Assembly: GCA_937975235.1 (NCBI GenBank)
Contig: CALJUZ010000066.1
Span: 1-64,000 of the forward strand
Source of the DNA: CALJUZ01 sp003387805
Lineage (GTDB): Bacteria > Bacillota > Limnochordia > Limnochordales > ZCTH02-B6
DNA length: 64,000 bases
Direction: 5' to 3'
Shown: positions 15,124-24,380 of the stretch, one piece after another
Numbering within the stretch: the first letter of the stretch is position 1
How the letters are laid out: the number at the start of each line of letters is the position of its first letter
Made by a program: the position numbers and the translations under genes
The notes under the pieces: generated by a model
Told to the model about the DNA's origin: nothing
What the model saw: the letters and a program-made list of their open reading frames with translations, nothing else
The model's database searches: none

Positions 15124-16086
15124 TCACGGCGCGGCCGCAAAGCGCGGCCAGCGCGTCACCACCGCGTCGTACACGTGTTCCACCGCGGCGCTCATGGAGG
15201 GAAATTCGGACAAGTCGAGCCAGCGGATGCGGGGATCGGCCCGGAACCATGTCAGCTGCCGCCGGGCGTAGCGGCGGGTGTCCCGCTGCAGCAAGCGCAC
15301 GGCTTCATCCAGGTCGTAGCGGCCTTTCAGGTACCCGATGATTTCCTTGTAGCCCAGGCCTTTCATGGACACGTCGTCCTCGTCCAGCCCCCGCTCCAGC
15401 AGGCGGGCCACCTCGTCCACGAGGCCGGCACGGATCTGATCCAGCACCCGCTGGTTGATGCGGGCGTAAAGCTCCTCGCGCGGACGCATGAGACCGAACA
15501 TGAGCAGGTCAAAGGGCGATCCCTGGCCGCGGGCCTCCCGCAAATGCTCGGACAGCGGGCGGCCGGTGCGCTCGTACACTTCCAGCGCCCGGACGACCCG
15601 GCGCAGATCGTTGGGATGCAGGCGCGCCGCCGTTTCGGGATCCACCGCTTGCAACCGCCGGTGAATGGCCTCCCGCCCCAGCCGCTCCGCCTCCTCTTCC
15701 AGGCGGCGGCGGAACTCCCAGTCCGCGCCCCGCTCGGGGAACAGAAACTCGTCCACGACGGCCCGCACGTAGAGCCCGGTGCCGCCGGACAAAATCGGCA
15801 GGCGGCCCCGCCGGTGAATGTCCTCGATGGCCGCCAGCGCGTGGCGGCGGTAGTCGGCCACGTTGAATTCTTCCTCAGGCTCGGCCAGATCGATGCCGTG
15901 GTGGGGCACGCCGCGGCGCTCCTCCGCGGTGGGCTTGGCGGTGCCGATGTCCATGCCGCGATACACCTGCATCGAGTCGGCGGTGACGATTTCCGCGGGC
16001 AGCCGCCGGGCCAGTTCGATGCAAAAGGCGGTCTTGCCCACCGCCGTGGGGCCGACGATGACCAAGAGCGGCGGCTTCCCCGTCAC
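15124..16086 (-). CDS. miaA: tRNA dimethylallyltransferase
   Basis: 320 residues. It adds the dimethylallyl group to N6 of A37 in tRNAs reading UNN codons. The P-loop GPTAVGKT is at 12-19; DSMQVYRGMDIGTAKPT and GGTGLYVRA are family signatures. The product of this step is the substrate of MiaB, whose gene lies in the same cluster. The start ATG overlaps the stop of the methyltransferase gene by 4 bases. Confidence 0.97.
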   Translation of the reverse strand: MTGKPPLLVIVGPTAVGKTAFCIELARRLPAEIVTADSMQVYRGMDIGTAKPTAEERRGVPHHGIDLAEPEEEFNVADYRRHALAAIEDIHRRGRLPILSGGTGLYVRAVVDEFLFPERGADWEFRRRLEEEAERLGREAIHRRLQAVDPETAARLHPNDLRRVVRALEVYERTGRPLSEHLREARGQGSPFDLLMFGLMRPREELYARINQRVLDQIRAGLVDEVARLLERGLDEDDVSMKGLGYKEIIGYLKGRYDLDEAVRLLQRDTRRYARRQLTWFRADPRIRWLDLSEFPSMSAAVEHVYDAVVTRWPRFAAAP

Positions 16087-16880
16087 GGCCCCTCACCGCC
16101 GCCGGCCGCGGGACGGGCCGCGTCAATGATACCGTAGGCGATGCGGCTCTTGCGCCCGCCTACGATCTCGTCCACGCCCAGCTCCTCGAACACCGGGCTT
16201 CCCTGCCGCTCTTTGACGACGACGCGGCGCCGCGCCACCCGGCGGGCCTCGGCCATGACCTCCCGAGTCAGCGGCCGGCCCACGCCCAGCGCCCGCCACG
16301 GCCGCATATGCACCGTTTCCCGGACGGGCTCGCGAAACAGGGGGTCGAAGTAGACCACGTCGAAGGCGCCGTCGGGCAGCGTCGGCAAGTACTCGGCGTG
16401 GTCCGCGGCCACCACCTCGATGCGCCGCATCGCGGCCCGCATGCCCGGGTGCTGCGGGTCGTATTCCAGAAGCCCCGCCCGCACCACCTCCGCCAGCATG
16501 GGCACCGCCTCCACGCCCACGACGCGGCCTTCCTCGCCCACCACCCACGACGCCACGATGGCGTCCGCGCCCAGTCCCAGCGTGCAGTCCAGCACGTGGT
16601 CGCCCCGGCGCAGCTGCATGGCCTCCACCATGACGTCAGCCTCTCCCCGCTCCAGGGAGCGAATACGGGGCCGGGCCATGCCCGGGTGGAAAAACAGCGG
16701 CCCGGCGGCGGTTTCCACCACCAGGCGCTCTTTCGTGACCACCAGCACCGCTTTGGCGCCCAACGCTTCAATGGAGCCCTCACGGGCGATGTAGGGGATC
16801 CCCAGGCGGCGGGCCAGGTCGCGGGCCCGCTCAATCTCCTCGGGCCGGGCCCGGCGGGAGGTGGTGACGACGGCATCCAT
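16083..16880 (-). CDS. RsmJ-like class I SAM-dependent methyltransferase
   Basis: 265 residues. The methyltransferase core begins at DCTLGLGADAIVAS (SAM loop), continues with GVEAVPMLAEVVRAGL and has the catalytic-type motif VYFDPLF, close to the DPPY/DPMF motif of N-methylating enzymes. The layout resembles the PF04445 family that includes RsmJ (16S rRNA m2G1516), but the N-terminal region PYIAREGSIEALGAKAVLVVTKERLVV is of the kind found in the Bacillota branch, whose target is not known to me. It starts one base inside the mutL stop and overlaps miaA, so it belongs to the mutSL-miaA transcript. Confidence 0.82.
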   Translation of the reverse strand: MDAVVTTSRRARPEEIERARDLARRLGIPYIAREGSIEALGAKAVLVVTKERLVVETAAGPLFFHPGMARPRIRSLERGEADVMVEAMQLRRGDHVLDCTLGLGADAIVASWVVGEEGRVVGVEAVPMLAEVVRAGLLEYDPQHPGMRAAMRRIEVVAADHAEYLPTLPDGAFDVVYFDPLFREPVRETVHMRPWRALGVGRPLTREVMAEARRVARRRVVVKERQGSPVFEELGVDEIVGGRKSRIAYGIIDAARPAAGGGEGP

Positions 16881-18772
16881 CAGCGGCGGCCAAACCTCCG
16901 TTCCAAATCCATGCGGTCCAGTTCGATGATGACGGGGCGCCCATGGGGGCACGCGAAGGGGTTGTCCGCCTCGGCCAGCTGGGCCAGCAGCTTTTTCATC
17001 CGGCTCATGTCCAGGACCTGCCCCGCCTTGACGGCGGCCCGGCACGCCAGCGAGGCCGCGGCTTCGTGGGCGCTGAAGCCGCCTTCCCCATCGCACGCGT
17101 CCAGCACTTCCTCCAGCACGCCGGTCAGCCGCGCGGCGTCCGCGCCCGGGCCCAGTTCCACGGGCACGCCCCGCACCAGGTACGACGCGCCCCCGAAAGG
17201 CTCCAGCACGAAGCCCAGCCGGGCCAGCTCCTCCTGATACTGCTCCGCGAGGCCCGACCGCTCGGGCGAGAAGGTGACGGCCACGGGCGCCAGCAGGTGC
17301 TGGACGCTGCCTCCGCCCCGGGCCGCGCGGCGGAGAAACCGCTCGTACAGCACCCGCTCGTGGGCCACGTGCTGATCGATGATCCACAGCCCCTGCGGCG
17401 TTTCGCCGAGAATGAACGTCCGGTGCAGCTGCCCCAGCACGTTCATCTCCCGCAGCAGGGTGCGCGCGTCCCGGGCTGGGCCGCCGGCCGCGGCGCCCGT
17501 GCCGAGTTCCGGGTACGCGTCGCGGTGCAAACGCTCCCGGGCGGCCCCTCCCGACGACCCGCGCCACGTCCCCGCGCTTTCCCGCGAGCCCCCCGGGGCG
17601 TAAACGGGCTCTTCCGCATGGTCCCCCGCGGGCCGCCGCGCCTCGCCGGAGGCGGGCCCCGAAGGCGGCTCCGGCCGCTCAAAACCAGGATAGAGGCCCG
17701 ACTGTCCGCCTCGGGTGGCCGGCGCCGGAGCGGCGCGGCCCTCCACGGGCCGCCCCAAAGACGCCGCGCCCACCAGGCCGGCGCCGAGAAGCCCGTGCCG
17801 CACGGCTCGCAGCACGGTGCGAAACACCGCCCGCTCGTCTTTGAAGCGCACTTCGGCCTTGGCCGGGTGCACGTTGACGTCCACGGCGGCCGGATCCACC
17901 GTCAGATGAAGGACGGCCAGAGGATACCGCCGGGGCGGCAGCAGCGTCTCGTACCCCTGCTCGATGGCCCGCAGCAGCGCGGCGCTGTGAATCCAGCGCC
18001 CGTTGAGAAACACCGACATGCGGTCGCGGTTGCCGTGGACGGCGTCGGGCCGCCCGACGAAGCCGTGCACCCGCAGCCCGTCCAGCTCGTAGTCGACGGG
18101 CACCAGCCCCGGCCCCGCGGCCTGGCCATATATGGCCAGGACGGCGCCGGCCAGGTCGCCGTCGCCGGGCGTGGCGAACACTTGCCTGCCGTCGGCCAGA
18201 AACCGAAACGCCACGGCCGGCCAGGCCAGGGCGATGCGGGCCGCTACTTCGGCCACCCGCCGCCGCTCGGCCGCTTCGGAGCGCAAGAACTTGTAGCGGG
18301 CCGGCGTGTTGAAAAACAGCCGGCGCACGACGACGGTGGTGCCCGGCGGGGTGCCGGCCGGCTCCAGCGAGCCGGGCCGGCCCGCCTCCACGGTGTAGCG
18401 GACGCCGCCGGCGGCGCCGGCGGTGCGGGTCCTCATCTCCACCTGGGCCACCGAGGCGATGCTGGGCAGCGCCTCGCCGCGAAAGCCCAGCGTGTGCACG
18501 CTGAACAAATCGTCGGCCGAGCGGATTTTGCTGGTGGCGTGCCGGGCGAAGGCCAGCGGGACCTGATCCGCCGGGATGCCCGCGCCGTCGTCGGTGACGC
18601 GGATGTACTCTTTGCCGCCCTCCCGGATTTCGATCTCGATGCGCGTGGCGCCGGCGTCCAGGGCGTTTTCCACCAGCTCTTTCACGACCGACGCCGGCCG
18701 CTCGATGACTTCGCCCGCGGCGATTTTGTTGGCGATTTGCTCGTCCAGGACGCGAATGTCACGGCCGGTCAC
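16880..18772 (-). CDS. mutL: DNA mismatch repair protein MutL
   Basis: 630 residues. The N-terminal GHKL ATPase has NKIAAGEVIERPASVVKELVENALDAG, DDGAGI and GFRGEALPSIASV. The N- and C-terminal domains are joined by a Pro/Gly/Ala-rich linker (about residues 335-440). The C-terminal endonuclease motif reads DQHVAHERVLYE; the usual form is DQHA-x2-E-x4-E, so metal-binding Asp, His and Glu residues stay and only Ala becomes Val. CPHGRP near the end is also present. It should be a nicking MutL as in organisms without MutH. It is 60 bases downstream of mutS. Confidence 0.97.
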   Translation of the reverse strand: MTGRDIRVLDEQIANKIAAGEVIERPASVVKELVENALDAGATRIEIEIREGGKEYIRVTDDGAGIPADQVPLAFARHATSKIRSADDLFSVHTLGFRGEALPSIASVAQVEMRTRTAGAAGGVRYTVEAGRPGSLEPAGTPPGTTVVVRRLFFNTPARYKFLRSEAAERRRVAEVAARIALAWPAVAFRFLADGRQVFATPGDGDLAGAVLAIYGQAAGPGLVPVDYELDGLRVHGFVGRPDAVHGNRDRMSVFLNGRWIHSAALLRAIEQGYETLLPPRRYPLAVLHLTVDPAAVDVNVHPAKAEVRFKDERAVFRTVLRAVRHGLLGAGLVGAASLGRPVEGRAAPAPATRGGQSGLYPGFERPEPPSGPASGEARRPAGDHAEEPVYAPGGSRESAGTWRGSSGGAARERLHRDAYPELGTGAAAGGPARDARTLLREMNVLGQLHRTFILGETPQGLWIIDQHVAHERVLYERFLRRAARGGGSVQHLLAPVAVTFSPERSGLAEQYQEELARLGFVLEPFGGASYLVRGVPVELGPGADAARLTGVLEEVLDACDGEGGFSAHEAAASLACRAAVKAGQVLDMSRMKKLLAQLAEADNPFACPHGRPVIIELDRMDLERRFGRR

Positions 18773-18832
18773 GGTCGTTCCCTCCTTGGCGGCGCCCGCG
18801 GCCCGCCTCCGCGGCGCGAGCAGGCCGGCTTT

Positions 18833-21442
18833 CTACTCCTCGTCCAGCAGCCGGGCCCGCCACCGGGCCAGCAGGTTCAGCGCCTCCAGGGGCGTCATGC
18901 GGGGGATGTCCAGCCGCCGCAGGTGGGCGATGATCTCGTCCTCAGCCAGCTGCGCGGCGAAATCGGGCTCGGCCGCGGCGGCGGTCTCGGCCCGCGCGAA
19001 CAAGTTCAGCTGCGCGGCCCGGGGCCGCCCCTGCTCCAGTTCGTGCAGCAGCTTGCGGGCCCGCTGGATGACTTCGGCCGGAATGCCCGCCATGCGGGCC
19101 ACGTTGATGCCGTAGCTTTTGTCGGCGCCCCCCGGCACCACCGTGTACAAAAAGCTGATCCGGCCCCGGTGCTCGGCCACCTCGGTGCGGTAGTTGCGGG
19201 CCCGGGGCAGATGGTCCGGCAACTTCGTCAGCTCGTGGTAGTGGGTGGAGATGAGGGTCCGGGCGCCGATGCGGTCGTGAATATACTCCGCGATGGCCTG
19301 CGTCAGCGCCATGCCGTCGTAGGTGCTGGTCCCCCGGCCCAGCTCGTCGATGACGACCAGGCTGCGCTCCGTCGCGTGGTGGAGAATGTGGGCCGCCTCG
19401 TTCATCTCCACCATGAACGTGCTCTGCCCGGTGCCCAGGTCGTCCGCGGCGCCCACCCGGGTGAAAATGCGGTCCACCAGCCCGATTTTCGCCGCCTCGG
19501 CCGGTACGAAGCTGCCCATCTGGGCCAGCAGGACAATGAGCGCCACCTGCCGCAAATACGTGCTCTTGCCGGCCATGTTGGGGCCGGTCAAAATGACCAG
19601 CCGCTGGTTTTCGTCCAAAAGCGTGTCATTGGGCACGAAGGCGCCGTTTTCCGTCAGCGCCTCCACCACCGGGTGGCGGCCGCCTTTGATCTCGATGCGC
19701 AGCCGCCGGTCGATGGCGGGCTTCGTCCAGCCGCGCTCCGCGGCCACGTGGGCCAGCGCCGCCAGCACGTCCAGCTGCGCCAGCCGGCGGGCCGTGGCCT
19801 GGATGGCCCCGGTGCGGGCCGCGATGCGCTCCCGCAGCTCCGTGAACAGCTCATACTCCAGCTCCACGACCCGGTCTTCGGCGTGAAGAATGAGCGCTTC
19901 CTGCTCCTTCAGCTCGGGCGTCACGAACCGCTCCGCGTTGGCCAGCGTCTGCTTGCGCTCGTAGTCGCCGGGCACCAGGGGCAGGTTAGGACGGGTCACC
20001 TCGATGTAGTAGCCGAACACTTTGTTGAAGCCGACTTTCAGCGACTTGATGCCCGTGCGCTCCCGCTCCTTCTCCTCCAGCTCCGCGATCCACTGCTTCC
20101 CCCGGCTGCCCGCCTCCCTCAGCCGGTCCACTTCCGCGGAAAAGCCCGGGCGAATGAGACCGCCCTCCCGCACCGTCGCGGGCGGATCGTCCACCAGCGC
20201 CGCGGCGATGTCCGCGGCCACTTCCGCCAGCGGGTCCAGATCCGCGGCCAGCGCCCGCAGCGCCGGTTCCGAGTCGTCGCCCAGCAGCAGCTCCTTGACG
20301 GCCGGCACCTGCTCCAGCGACCGGCGCAGCGCGACCAAATCCCTCGCGTTGGCGTTCTTGTACGCGACGCGGCCCAAGAGCCGCTCGATGTCGGCCACGG
20401 GCTGCAGCAAGTCCCGCAGGCGCAGGCGGACGGCGCTCCTGCGCACCAGCGCGTCCACCGCGTCCAGCCGCTCCCGGATGGCCGCCTCGTCCAGCAGGGG
20501 CTGGTCGATCCAGCGGCGCAGCAGGCGGGCGCCCATGGCCGTTTTGGTCGCGTCCAAAACCCAAAGCAGGCTGCCCCGCACCGTGCCGTCCCGCCACGTG
20601 CGGGTCAGCTCCAGAGTGCGCCGGGTGGCCGGGTCCAGCGTCATGTGGGCCGCGGTGGAATACGTCGACATGCCGGCGATTTGCGTCGCGGCCGTCTTCT
20701 GCGTCTCCTGCAGGTACTGCAGCACCGCGCCCGCGGCCTGCACCGCCAGCGGCAGGTGCTCGCAGCCGAAACCGTCCAGCGAATGCACGTCGAAATGCTC
20801 CGTCAGGCGCCGGTAGGCCGTCTCGTGGCGGAACGCCCGCTCGTCGTAGGGGGCCGCGGTGCGGCAGTGGCGGGCGATGCCGGCCCGCAGCGGCTCGTCG
20901 GACGCGATGCCGGGGCCCAGCAGGCATTCCGCGGGCGAAAGGCGCGCCAGCTCGGTCAAAAGCTCCTCCTGCGCGTTTTCCCCGTTGAACTCCGTCACCT
21001 GGAAGTCGCCGGTGGACGCGTCGCACACCGCGAGGCCGTAGCCGCCCCGCCCCCGGGACACCGCGACCAGGTAGTTGTTGGCGCCGGCTTCCAGGGACTG
21101 CTCGCCGATGACGGTCCCGGGCGTCACCACCCGCACGACGCCCCGCTCCACCAGGCCTTTGGCCTCTTTCGGATCCTGCAGCTGCTCGCAGATGGCCACC
21201 TTGAACCCGTGGGCCACCAAGGTGGCGATGTAGCTTTCCGCGGAGTGGTACGGCACGCCGCACATGGGGATGCGGCCCAGGGAGCCGGCCTCGCGTGAGG
21301 TCAAGACGATGTCGAGGACGCGGCTGGCCGTCTCCGCGTCCTCCCCGAACATTTCGTAAAAATCCCCGAGGCGAAAAAACACGATCGCATCGGGGTACTG
21401 CTCCTTGACGGAAAAATACTGCGCCATCATGGGGGTGGCCAT
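18833..21442 (-). CDS. mutS: DNA mismatch repair protein MutS
   Basis: 869 residues, normal for MutS1. The mismatch-reading Phe-x-Glu lies in the N-terminal segment DFYEMFGED. The ATPase domain has GPNMAGKSTYLRQ, followed by DELGRGTSTYDG and STHYHEL. The C-terminal LNLLARWRARLLDEE tail is short. The gene starts 3 bases after miaB ends, so miaB-mutS-mutL form a single transcription unit. Confidence 0.98.
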   Translation of the reverse strand: MATPMMAQYFSVKEQYPDAIVFFRLGDFYEMFGEDAETASRVLDIVLTSREAGSLGRIPMCGVPYHSAESYIATLVAHGFKVAICEQLQDPKEAKGLVERGVVRVVTPGTVIGEQSLEAGANNYLVAVSRGRGGYGLAVCDASTGDFQVTEFNGENAQEELLTELARLSPAECLLGPGIASDEPLRAGIARHCRTAAPYDERAFRHETAYRRLTEHFDVHSLDGFGCEHLPLAVQAAGAVLQYLQETQKTAATQIAGMSTYSTAAHMTLDPATRRTLELTRTWRDGTVRGSLLWVLDATKTAMGARLLRRWIDQPLLDEAAIRERLDAVDALVRRSAVRLRLRDLLQPVADIERLLGRVAYKNANARDLVALRRSLEQVPAVKELLLGDDSEPALRALAADLDPLAEVAADIAAALVDDPPATVREGGLIRPGFSAEVDRLREAGSRGKQWIAELEEKERERTGIKSLKVGFNKVFGYYIEVTRPNLPLVPGDYERKQTLANAERFVTPELKEQEALILHAEDRVVELEYELFTELRERIAARTGAIQATARRLAQLDVLAALAHVAAERGWTKPAIDRRLRIEIKGGRHPVVEALTENGAFVPNDTLLDENQRLVILTGPNMAGKSTYLRQVALIVLLAQMGSFVPAEAAKIGLVDRIFTRVGAADDLGTGQSTFMVEMNEAAHILHHATERSLVVIDELGRGTSTYDGMALTQAIAEYIHDRIGARTLISTHYHELTKLPDHLPRARNYRTEVAEHRGRISFLYTVVPGGADKSYGINVARMAGIPAEVIQRARKLLHELEQGRPRAAQLNLFARAETAAAAEPDFAAQLAEDEIIAHLRRLDIPRMTPLEALNLLARWRARLLDEE

Positions 21443-21445
21443 CGT

Positions 21446-22873
21446 TTACGCGGTGCCGGCGACCGCGGGCACCTCCGCTTCGCCCACCAAAGTCCACGTG
21501 CGGGCCCGGGTGATGCGCACGGGGATAATGCGGCCCACCAGCTCCTCCCCGCCCGGGAAGGTGACGATCTTGTTGCCCCGGGTGCGGCCGTTGAGCATGC
21601 CCGGCTCCTTCTCGTTCTTGCCTTCCACCAGCACTTCCTGGACCGAGCCGACCATGGCCGCGTTCTTGCGGGCGCTGATCTCGTTTTGCACCTCGATAAG
21701 GCGGTGGATGCGCTCCCGCTTCACTTCCTCCGGCACGTGGTCCGGCAGGTTCGGCGCGCCGGTGCCGGGCCGGGGCGAGTAGATGAACATGAAGGCGCTG
21801 TCGTACTCCACTTCCTTGACGAGGCTGATGGTGTCCTCAAACTCTTCCTCGGTCTCGCCGGGGAAGCCCACGATGATGTCGGTGGTCAGCGTCAAGTCCG
21901 GGATGTTGGCGCGCAGCTTCTCCACCAGCTCCAGGTACTGCCGGCGGTTGTAGCGGCGGCCCATGAGCTTCAGGATGCGGTCGTTGCCCGACTGCACCGG
22001 CAGGTGCAGCTGTTCCATCACTTTCTCCGCGTCGCGCATGCAGTCGATGAGCTCGTCGGTAATGTCGCGCGGATGGGACGTCATGAAGCGCAGCCGCTCG
22101 ATGCCGTCAATCTCGTTGAGCCGCCACAGCAAAGACGCCAGCGTCGTGCCGTCGCCCAGGTCTTTGCCGTACGCGTCCACCGTCTGGCCCAGCAGCGTCA
22201 CTTCCTTGTACCCTTCGGCCGCCAGCTGCTCCACTTCGTTGATGATGTAGCCCGCGCGCCGGCTGCGCTGGCGGCCCCGCGTCTGGGGCACGATGCAGAA
22301 GCTGCAGCGGTAGTCGCAGCCGTAAATGATGGTGACGAAAGCCTTCAGCTTGTCCTCGCGGACCACGGGCAGGCCTTCGACGATGTCGCCGTGCTCGTCC
22401 CAGACCTCCATGACCCGCTGGCCGGTCTGCTGCACCTGCGTAATGAGCTCCGGCAGGCGGTGGATGTTCATGGTGCCGAAAATCAGGTCCACGTGGGGCA
22501 GCCGCTCCCAGAGCTTCTGCCGCTCCACTTTGCTCTGGGGCATGCAGCCGCTGATGCCGATGATGAGGTCCGGCTTTTTCTCCTTCAGCTCTTTCAGCGA
22601 GTGAACCTGGCCGTACACCTTGCGCTCGGGGTTTTCCCTCACCGAGCACGTGTTGTACAAAATGAGGTCGGCCTCTTCGATGTCGTACGTCTTCTCGTAG
22701 CCCAGCCCCGCCAGGAGCCCGTACATCGTCTGCGTGTCCAGCTCGTTCATCTGGCAGCCGAAAGTGACGATGTACGCCTTCTTGCCGGTCTCCACGGCCT
22801 CGGGCACTCGCACGGGGCGGACCGGCTTCGTATGATCAACGGGATTGTTTATGATCGGGAGCGTGAATTCCAT
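21446..22873 (-). CDS. miaB: MiaB, tRNA-2-methylthio-N6-dimethylallyladenosine synthase
   Basis: 475 residues. A radical-SAM enzyme that adds the methylthio group to i6A37 made by MiaA. Three N-terminal cysteines (GCQMN, NTCSV, SGCMPQ) hold the auxiliary cluster, and CDYRCSFC holds the SAM cluster; a TRAM domain closes the protein. I start it at the ATG at 22873: an upstream in-frame TTG at 22915 lies inside the -10 of the promoter and cannot be in the transcript. Confidence 0.96.
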   Translation of the reverse strand: MEFTLPIINNPVDHTKPVRPVRVPEAVETGKKAYIVTFGCQMNELDTQTMYGLLAGLGYEKTYDIEEADLILYNTCSVRENPERKVYGQVHSLKELKEKKPDLIIGISGCMPQSKVERQKLWERLPHVDLIFGTMNIHRLPELITQVQQTGQRVMEVWDEHGDIVEGLPVVREDKLKAFVTIIYGCDYRCSFCIVPQTRGRQRSRRAGYIINEVEQLAAEGYKEVTLLGQTVDAYGKDLGDGTTLASLLWRLNEIDGIERLRFMTSHPRDITDELIDCMRDAEKVMEQLHLPVQSGNDRILKLMGRRYNRRQYLELVEKLRANIPDLTLTTDIIVGFPGETEEEFEDTISLVKEVEYDSAFMFIYSPRPGTGAPNLPDHVPEEVKRERIHRLIEVQNEISARKNAAMVGSVQEVLVEGKNEKEPGMLNGRTRGNKIVTFPGGEELVGRIIPVRITRARTWTLVGEAEVPAVAGTA

Positions 22874-22914
22874 CCCGTGTCCCCCCACTTCCACGCGTTC
22901 GGGTGCACGCGTCA

Positions 22915-22943
22915 ATTGTAGTACAACGTCCGGCGCCCGGCAA
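22915..22943 (-). promoter_or_regulatory. Sigma-A promoter of miaB-mutS-mutL
   Basis: TTGCCG (22943-22938), 17-base spacer, TACAAT (22920-22915) on the minus strand. Confidence 0.7.
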
Positions 22944-23031
22944 GGAAACAGGCCCCTGGAGCGGAAATAATGGCTCGGGCGCCCGGTCCCCCGGACCGGA
23001 GGACGCGGCGCCCGCGCTGCGAGGAAGGTGA

Positions 23032-23157
23032 GTGCCGTTGCGCCGCCGCACGCTGTGGCGGGTCTTCTGGTTCGGCGTCGCGCTGGGACTGCTACTGGCC
23101 GTCATCTTGCACGCGCGCGCCGAAATCCGGGTCATCCGCGCGCTGCTGTTCGACTAG
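23032..23157 (+). CDS. Putative 41-residue single-pass membrane protein
   Basis: Starts at a GTG preceded by GAGGAAGG. The protein has a basic N-terminus (LRRRTLWR), one hydrophobic helix (VFWFGVALGLLLAVIL) and a short tail ending LLFD, the positive-inside pattern of a real small membrane protein. It is one of only two plus-strand genes in the window. Its TAG stop shares the palindrome CTAG (23154-23157) with the TAG stop of the convergent thiI. I see no clear promoter, so its reality rests on the ribosome site and topology. No family recognised. Confidence 0.45.
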   Translation: MPLRRRTLWRVFWFGVALGLLLAVILHARAEIRVIRALLFD

Positions 23158-24347
23158 GCGCCCACATAGGCCGGCGCCGGCTCGACGTGCAGCGTTTCCA
23201 CGTTCTCCAGCGCCTGCTGCACCAGCTCTTCCACGGCCATGGCCCGCTCCGCCGCCTCCACCGCCGCCAGGGACGGTCGCGTCGCGGGCCGCTCGGGCAC
23301 GAAAATCGTGCAGCAGTCCTCATAGGGCAAAATCGAAATGTCGTACGTATGAATGCGCTGGGCCCGCTGGATGATCTCGTGCTTGTCGAAACCGACCAGA
23401 GGCCTTAGAATCGGCATGTTCGTCACCGCGTTGATGGCCGCCATGCTCTCCAGCGTCTGGCTGGCCACCTGGCCCACGCTCTCGCCCGTCACCAGGGCCA
23501 TCGCGTCCAGCCTGCGGGCCAGCCGCTCCCCGATGCGCAGCATGAAGCGGCGCATCACCGTAATCCCCAGCTCCTGTGGAACGTGCCGGTGAATTTCCTT
23601 TTGCACCTCGGTGAAATGCACCACGTGCAGCGGAACCGGGGCCGGGCTCCACCGGGCCAGGACGCGGCAAAGGTCGATGACTTTTTGCTTGGACCGCTCG
23701 CTGGTGAACGGCGGGCTGTGGTAGTGCACCGCGTGCAGCTCGATGCCCCGCTTCATGGCCATCCAGCCCGCGACGGGGCTGTCGATGCCGCCGGAGAGGA
23801 GCAGCAGGGCGCGGCTGCTGGCGCCCACGGGCAGTCCGCCCGGGCCGTCCACCTGGTCCGCGTACACGTAGGCCGCGTGCTCCCGCACTTCCACCGTCAC
23901 GGTGACGTCCGGGTCCGTCAGCTGTACCGTGAGATGGGGCACGTGCCGCAGCACGTAGGCGCCCACCAGATGGTTGAGCTCCTGGGAGGTGTGCGGAAAC
24001 CGCTTGTACGCACGCCGCGCGCTGACGCGGAACGTGCGGGGCGGATCGCCTTCCGCGCGCACCAGCATCGCGGCGGCCTCCCGGATGGCTTCCAAATCCA
24101 GCGGCACCCGCAGGGCGGGATTGACGGCCACGATGCCGAACACGCGCTGCAGCCTTTCCAGCGCCTCTCCGGTCCGGCCTTCGTCCTCCAAGCGGACGAA
24201 GATGCGCCCGTATTCCCGGTTTACTTTCGCGCCTTCGATGTCCGCCAGCGCGGCCCGCATGTTGTCAGCCAGCTTCTCTTCGAATACGTGGCGATTGCGG
24301 CCTTTCAGCCCGATCTCTCCGTAGCGGACGAGCAGCAGTCGCTCCAC
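23154..24347 (-). CDS. thiI: tRNA 4-thiouridine synthase ThiI
   Basis: 397 residues: N-terminal ferredoxin-like domain (RYGEIGLKGRNR), THUMP domain and PP-loop ATPase domain with SGGIDS (185-190). Like Bacillus ThiI it lacks the C-terminal rhodanese domain. The start GTG at 24347 has GGAGGG 8 bases upstream. It makes 4-thiouridine in tRNA and supplies sulfur for thiamine; the sulfur donor is presumably the cysteine desulfurase just upstream, the same pairing as Bacillus nifZ-thiI. Confidence 0.96.
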   Translation of the reverse strand: MERLLLVRYGEIGLKGRNRHVFEEKLADNMRAALADIEGAKVNREYGRIFVRLEDEGRTGEALERLQRVFGIVAVNPALRVPLDLEAIREAAAMLVRAEGDPPRTFRVSARRAYKRFPHTSQELNHLVGAYVLRHVPHLTVQLTDPDVTVTVEVREHAAYVYADQVDGPGGLPVGASSRALLLLSGGIDSPVAGWMAMKRGIELHAVHYHSPPFTSERSKQKVIDLCRVLARWSPAPVPLHVVHFTEVQKEIHRHVPQELGITVMRRFMLRIGERLARRLDAMALVTGESVGQVASQTLESMAAINAVTNMPILRPLVGFDKHEIIQRAQRIHTYDISILPYEDCCTIFVPERPATRPSLAAVEAAERAMAVEELVQQALENVETLHVEPAPAYVGA

Positions 24348-24380
24348 GGCTCCATCCCTCCGACACGTCAAAAACGAATG

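Noticed and set aside
15124..15250. Search for hfq between miaA and spoVK, as in Bacillus
   Set aside because: Only 162 bases separate the genes and no Sm-like frame is present.
16943..21298. A plus-strand open frame of about 1450 codons opposite mutL and mutS
   Set aside because: It is antisense to two certain genes and its protein is rich in His, Gln, Arg and Gly, as expected from GC-biased third positions. Similar long frames opposite 23583-27638 and 48780-52733 were dropped for the same reason.
22983..22999. CCGGTCC/GGACCGG repeat before miaB
   Set aside because: 2-base loop and no supporting context; likely chance in high-GC DNA.
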